From assembly GCA_029548025.1 (NCBI GenBank), contig JAKPOE010000039.1, forward strand, positions 1 to 11,724: DNA of 11,724 bases, given 5' to 3'. Made by a program: the position numbers and the translations under genes. The number at the start of each line of letters is the position of its first letter. Position 1 is the stretch's first letter. The notes under the pieces are model-generated. The model saw nothing but the letters and a program-made list of their open reading frames with translations. It made no database searches and was not told the DNA's origin. This DNA comes from Spirochaetota bacterium. Lineage in GTDB: Bacteria > Spirochaetota > UBA4802 > UB4802. Positions 7,742 to 11,724 of this stretch are shown piece by piece.

Positions 7742-8025
7742 CACCATGTAATTGAAGCAGTAGTTATATATAACAGTTTTATCATCTGTTTGATTTGACA
7801 GTTAAAAATGAAACGTTGCACATAAACGATAGTGATAGTATGATATATCTTAATAGCATAGATAGAGAATTGTTGTTTGACAAAAGATTTTTATTAATGA
7901 ATATATACGCTATGAGTTAAACAAAGACACTATAGATAGTGTAGTGTTAATATGTTTTAGCTGTTTTATAACGCAATATAAAGAAAACAATAGAGTATAA
8001 ATAAAATGTTAAGGAGGGAGATAAA
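7742..8025. promoter_or_regulatory. Intergenic region with promoter-like elements and a palindrome, before the dehydrogenase
   Basis: This 284-base AT-rich gap has no recognisable gene. A perfect TTGACA (7877-7882) is followed after 18 bases by ATATAT (7901-7906), a plausible promoter for the downstream dehydrogenase. A second TTGACA at 7795-7800 has no good -10. The 16-base palindrome ACACTATAGATAGTGT (7927-7942) lies about 20 bases after the -10, where a repressor could block transcription. The motif GATAGT also occurs twice in tandem near 7829-7840. An AT-only-cored palindrome, GTTATATATAAC (7763-7774), follows the ThDP gene but has no GC stem and is a poor terminator. Confidence 0.45.
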
Positions 8026-8994
8026 GTGAATGTAATAGTATCGTTTTCACCATTGCCCCCAGAATTTATTGTCAACATTCTCAATAGCCATGGCATTACA
8101 GATATTGAAGTTATTAATGTCCATGATAAACCTAAAGATGATATCCTAATGGATGTCAGTCGTGCTGATATAATCATTGGTGATTATACATTTAAGCACT
8201 CCATTGACCGCGAAATGATAGCAGCAATGAAAAAAGTTAAACTAATACAACAACCAAGTGCCGGGTATCAGCATATTGACATAATGGCTTGTAAAGAAGC
8301 GCAAATCAGTGTTGCAAATACTGCTGGAGCAAACGCTATTTCGGTAGCAGAATATACAATCCTTGCTGCATTGTGTTTGTTAAAAAATATTTTCTTTGCA
8401 TCACGTACAACAGCAAAGGGCGAATGGCAGCAAATGCAAATACGACCTGTTGAACTTTATGGGAAAACATGGGGTATTGTTGGCATGGGACGTATTGGAA
8501 AATTATTAGCCCAACGCCTTACTGTGTTTGGTGTTACTATTCTATATTATGATCCATGGAGGTTGTCATCAGAAGCAGAGCAATTGATGAGCGTTACCTA
8601 TGTTCCTTTCTATGAATTAATAAAGACTTCTGATATTATTAGCTTGCATTGTCCTCTTACAGAAGAAACTAAAGGACTTCTGGGCAAAGAAGAATTATCC
8701 GCAATGAAATCATCTGCAATAATTATCAATGTAGCTCGTGGCGAGATTATTGACGAGAATGCACTTGCCGATGCATTGAAAGAAGGGAGAATAGCAGGTG
8801 CTGCGCTTGATGTTTTCAGCGATGAACCAATCAATTCAAATAACCCTTTGTTAAAAGTAAATAGCGACAGGTTACTTCTTACTCCTCATGTCGCGGGGGT
8901 TAGTATCGAATCACAAATGAGAATTATTAATCTAACGATTGAGAATATTATTGCGGTTATATCAGGCAGAGAACCCGTTAATATAATAGTGTAG
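8026..8994 (+). CDS. D-isomer-specific 2-hydroxyacid dehydrogenase (NAD-dependent)
   Basis: A 322-residue oxidoreductase that reversibly reduces 2-oxo acids to D-2-hydroxy acids. The nucleotide-binding loop is GMGRIG (153-158). Asp176 at the end of the following strand favours NAD over NADP. The catalytic set is present: Arg238 (NVARGEI), Glu267 (DVFSDEP) and His288 (LTPHVAG). Substrate-side 'QPSAGYQHID' (76-85) and 'NTAGANAISVAEY' (98-110) are also typical. The GTG start is supported by a strong AAGGAGGGAG at 8011-8020 with a five-base spacer. A 284-base gap with its own promoter-like signals separates it from the ThDP enzyme, so it is probably a separate unit. Phosphoglycerate, glyoxylate, lactate or phenyllactate-type substrates cannot be told apart from sequence. 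It is shorter than typical SerA and has no ACT domain. Confidence 0.9.
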   Translation: MNVIVSFSPLPPEFIVNILNSHGITDIEVINVHDKPKDDILMDVSRADIIIGDYTFKHSIDREMIAAMKKVKLIQQPSAGYQHIDIMACKEAQISVANTAGANAISVAEYTILAALCLLKNIFFASRTTAKGEWQQMQIRPVELYGKTWGIVGMGRIGKLLAQRLTVFGVTILYYDPWRLSSEAEQLMSVTYVPFYELIKTSDIISLHCPLTEETKGLLGKEELSAMKSSAIIINVARGEIIDENALADALKEGRIAGAALDVFSDEPINSNNPLLKVNSDRLLLTPHVAGVSIESQMRIINLTIENIIAVISGREPVNIIV

Positions 8995-9044
8995 AAAAGT
9001 GCTTCATAACTATAGGTAAATCAGGTTTAATCAAGGTAAAAATC

Positions 9045-9411
9045 GTGAAGGCACAACAATTCAATGCAACCATACCTCAGCGGATGGCTCTTACAGTGGA
9101 CGGTTGGTTCTTCTGCTACGTTTTCTTTGGCCATGGATATAACCCGGGTAAGTTTCACCATAAGTTCGATTGGCATAACCAACACATTAGCATTTTACCC
9201 CACACCGCTCTGGCTAAAGCTTTTATGGTTAAAGGGGTTTATGGATACGGTTATGTAAACAATAATAAAAAGAACATATATATATGACATGGCGATAGCT
9301 CTTATGAAGAAAATGCCTGATATTGATACTATGGGACCTCATATATTGAGCATTGAACAGTACAAAGTAATGGTTGAGGAAATACAAAAAAAGATTGCAT
9401 CGATCATTTAA
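9045..9411 (+). pseudogene. Possible gene remnant in the gap between dehydrogenase and helicase
   Basis: The 432 bases between the dehydrogenase and helicase stops (8995-9426) hold no convincing intact gene. A GTG at 9045 has AAGG eight bases upstream and opens an 80-codon frame whose Trp/Phe/His/Tyr-rich product looks non-coding. In another frame, 9064-9258 encodes a hydrophobic, membrane-like peptide (SATFSLAMDITRVSFTIS...). Past its stop the same frame continues to 9411, including a 40-codon ATG frame at 9289-9411 with protein-like helical content (ILSIEQYKVMVEEIQKKI) but no ribosome binding site. This pattern suits a gene broken by a shift and a stop. A weak, from-memory likeness to part of a TauE/SafE-type permease was not strong enough to name it. 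Confidence 0.28.
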
Positions 9412-9426
9412 AACAGCAGTAGAATT

Positions 9427-11724
9427 TTACGATACAATGACCATAGTACAGTCAATCATTACTTCGTGGGCATTAAAGCGGTGCTTAATCATCCACTCAT
9501 TTTTTGCTTTCAGTATCCATGCATCAATGTCATCAAGCAGTAGTGCAGAAGGTACGGCCTCTTCCTGGACAGATGAACGGATGATGTTCATAATGTCATC
9601 CATATGTTCACTATCGTATAGCACCACACCTTTTTTATCAAAAAGAACAGGGTAGTACCTATTGTTGCATTTGAATAAAATATACAAAACCTTATCCTGT
9701 TTTAATTGAGATTGCTTTATACTCCGAATGCCCATGGGTAAAGTTAATATGTCACGTTTAAGCTTTGTATCGATCATGGCAATATCATCAATGAAGCTTG
9801 ATGTATGGAGCTTATCAGCGGTTTCAATAAATTGCAATACCTCATCCAGATTGAGATCATGATCGCCAAACAGTGCAATGGACTTGGCTAAATTTATCAT
9901 TTCATAATCATTGCCCTGCTCAGTAACAAGCACCGGGATTTCGGCAAATGAGCTTATATCCCTATTGCGTGAAATAAGCCTTCCTTTCCAGCGTGAAGCA
10001 TGGTACACAGTATCATCCTCCATAGTAGAAGGTATAAAGTTATACACATAAACATCACGAGGTTGAAACCATGGACGTAAAATACGCCCCATACGCTGTG
10101 CCAGAGTCAATACGGTCCATGGCATATCAAAATTAATAAGCACTCGTGCATCCTGAAAATTAAATCCCTCAGACATGGCACCTGTTGCCACAAGCACCTG
10201 TATCTCATCATCATTGCAATTAATATCTTCATCTAAATAATCTGCTCTGTTTGCCCGTGGTGCAAAACGTTTTACCATTGATTCCACCTTTGCAGGATCG
10301 ACATCCACTGTTGTTTCAACTTTGAGTTGTGGTAGTATCTTGTTTAATGAATCTTTTATATAGCGAGCAGTTTCACGGTAATGGCAGAATATAACAACCT
10401 TTTCGCTGGCAAACTGCTGTAATATAGCAAGCAGTTGTTTTATTTTTTCATCATTATACCCAAAATAATTTTGCAAAACTTTACGCTGTTCTATTGCAAA
10501 CTCAGTGAGCGCCTGCTGATTATGGAATCTAACCTTTTCAAATCCCCCCTCATACGAAAGCTTTGATAAAAGCTCATCCATCTGCTTCAATGATGAGCAC
10601 CCCTGATGGACAACAAATGCCTCCCACAGCGGGGCCCTGTTGCCAGCATCATTTGTAAAGAGCAATGCCTCTTCATCAGATTGTCTGTGATAGAGCAAGG
10701 TGCTCTGCAAAAGATTGTGCAAAATAACATCACACTGATTGGAATATTCAATATTCTGGAAATGAAGCTTTTGAGGGAAATACCTTTTTTCATTATTTAA
10801 AAACAGTACATAGCGATTGCCGTTTTCATCCAGCGAGCTATAATACTTTACCACCGTGGGGGATGTTAACACCACAACAGGCGGCAGTGTGGAAAGCTCG
10901 GCAGCAGATTTTACCTCCCATTGTTTTTTATTAACATCAAAGAGCGATGCATCTTCTTTGAAGGGCAACAGCATAAGCTGTGCATTGATATCATCCACCC
11001 CCGTACTATAGGGTGTTGCCGTCATAAGTAATATGGTTGCCTTATTTTTATTTACTGCATCCTTGATACGCTGGTGCGATAGCCGTACATTGGCGGTTGA
11101 ACCAATGTTACGCATATGATGGCTTTCATCTAAAATTATGAGAGTTTTATCATCTATGTGCGATAGTTCACTTAGAAGATGTGCAACATCCATGGATTTT
11201 TTAAAATCTTCAACAGATAAAATGTAGTATGAAAATTCTTCACTGGATATTCTCGCTGCCCGTAATATTTTGTGCCACATATTTTTTAACCCTGCAGGGC
11301 ACAATACCAGCGCAGAATTAATACTTCCATTCATCCGCATATAGGCGGAAATATGAGCAGCCATAACCGTTTTCCCCAGTCCGGTTGAGGCTACAAGCAT
11401 AGCACCCCGGTGCTCATCGACAGTTCTGACAATACGGGATACTATAGGCCTTTGATATCCTGTTAACGGTGGGAGTTTAAGATTACCAATAAGCTCCTCT
11501 TCAGGTATTTGATATAATAACAGCAATGACCGTATATAAATTTGATAGGGACTATATAAAGCTAATAATTCTTCTAACTTTTGCAATAGTTCTTCTGCAA
11601 TGGATTCAGCTTCTTCAAAATACTCATCAAATTTCTTAACAAAATATTCTACATCGTCACTGCTGGTCACCACTATACCCGCTTCGCGACTTTGCACCAA
11701 TCCATGGTAGGTTAAATTAGCCGA
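9427..11724 (-). CDS. PLD-like (HKD) domain fused to SNF2-family helicase (N-terminus missing)
   Basis: The frame is open to the right edge, so the start lies outside; 765 residues are visible. Residues 1-40 (SANLTYHGLVQSREAGIVV...) match the last part of a phospholipase-D/HKD nuclease domain, where GSxN-type residues follow the HxK motif. The His and Lys themselves would be outside the window. A coiled linker follows, then a superfamily 2 helicase: Gln91 in 'TGYQRP', Walker A STGLGKT (113-119), DESHH (199-203), MTATP (234-238), 'VATGAMSEGFNF' (512-523) and QRMGRILR (543-550). The last 170 residues match nothing I recognise. SNF2-like ATPases translocate on double-stranded DNA, and HKD domains often cleave DNA, so this is probably a DNA-processing or defence enzyme. 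A TTG at 11700 is not the start, because the PLD match runs upstream of it. Confidence 0.88.
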   Translation of the reverse strand, partial: SANLTYHGLVQSREAGIVVTSSDDVEYFVKKFDEYFEEAESIAEELLQKLEELLALYSPYQIYIRSLLLLYQIPEEELIGNLKLPPLTGYQRPIVSRIVRTVDEHRGAMLVASTGLGKTVMAAHISAYMRMNGSINSALVLCPAGLKNMWHKILRAARISSEEFSYYILSVEDFKKSMDVAHLLSELSHIDDKTLIILDESHHMRNIGSTANVRLSHQRIKDAVNKNKATILLMTATPYSTGVDDINAQLMLLPFKEDASLFDVNKKQWEVKSAAELSTLPPVVVLTSPTVVKYYSSLDENGNRYVLFLNNEKRYFPQKLHFQNIEYSNQCDVILHNLLQSTLLYHRQSDEEALLFTNDAGNRAPLWEAFVVHQGCSSLKQMDELLSKLSYEGGFEKVRFHNQQALTEFAIEQRKVLQNYFGYNDEKIKQLLAILQQFASEKVVIFCHYRETARYIKDSLNKILPQLKVETTVDVDPAKVESMVKRFAPRANRADYLDEDINCNDDEIQVLVATGAMSEGFNFQDARVLINFDMPWTVLTLAQRMGRILRPWFQPRDVYVYNFIPSTMEDDTVYHASRWKGRLISRNRDISSFAEIPVLVTEQGNDYEMINLAKSIALFGDHDLNLDEVLQFIETADKLHTSSFIDDIAMIDTKLKRDILTLPMGIRSIKQSQLKQDKVLYILFKCNNRYYPVLFDKKGVVLYDSEHMDDIMNIIRSSVQEEAVPSALLLDDIDAWILKAKNEWMIKHRFNAHEVMIDCTMVIVS

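Noticed and set aside
9385..9411. Terminator for the helicase (T run on the minus strand near 9385-9392).
   Set aside because: Only a three-base stem can form before the T run, so there is no real hairpin.
11698..11700. TTG start for the helicase.
   Set aside because: The frame stays open to the window edge and the eight codons upstream extend the PLD-domain match (SANLTYHG).

Overview
This is an AT-rich bacterial window (about 40% GC by eye) with closely packed genes on both strands, no recognised RNA genes and no complete mobile element. The mix fits a free-living anaerobe-like bacterium, possibly Spirochaetota: a double cyclic-nucleotide-binding regulator with a TPR-like linker, an AsmA-type envelope protein, the short 'archaeal-type' LeuCD pair and a lone STAS protein. 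The phylum is an inference from gene style only. No marker gene is present to prove it.

Layout. At 1-1080 (+) lies the 3' part of a regulator with two cyclic-nucleotide-binding (CNB) domains. Its last 23 bases overlap the GTG start of an AsmA-like membrane-anchored protein (1058-3151, +). This meets, tail to tail with one base between the stop codons, the leuCD pair read on the minus strand (leuD 3153-3647, leuC 3680-4939). A STAS-domain protein (5065-5409, -) lies upstream of leuC. A 125-base gap separates them and carries a 13-bp inverted repeat. At 5410-5714 is an intergenic region holding a GC-rich palindromic repeat unlike the AT-rich surroundings.

On the plus strand an SCP2-like lipid-carrier protein (5715-6074) and a thiamine-diphosphate (ThDP) enzyme (6086-7741) form a tight two-gene operon. 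The enzyme looks more like benzaldehyde lyase/acyloin lyases than like true acetolactate synthase. After a 284-base gap with a promoter-like TTGACA and a 16-base palindrome comes a D-2-hydroxyacid dehydrogenase (8026-8994). The stretch 8995-9426 holds no convincing intact gene, but may contain remnants of one. From 9427 to the right edge on the minus strand is most of a large protein joining the end of a phospholipase-D (HKD) type domain to an SNF2-like superfamily 2 helicase. Its N-terminus lies outside the window.

How the parts may work together. LeuCD would catalyse the isopropylmalate isomerisation of leucine synthesis. The SCP2-like protein may present a hydrophobic or CoA-bound substrate to the ThDP enzyme, and the dehydrogenase could interconvert related 2-oxo and 2-hydroxy acids. 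That link is inference. The most novel leads are the SCP2/ThDP-lyase pair and the PLD-helicase fusion, which could belong to a DNA-defence locus continuing to the right.
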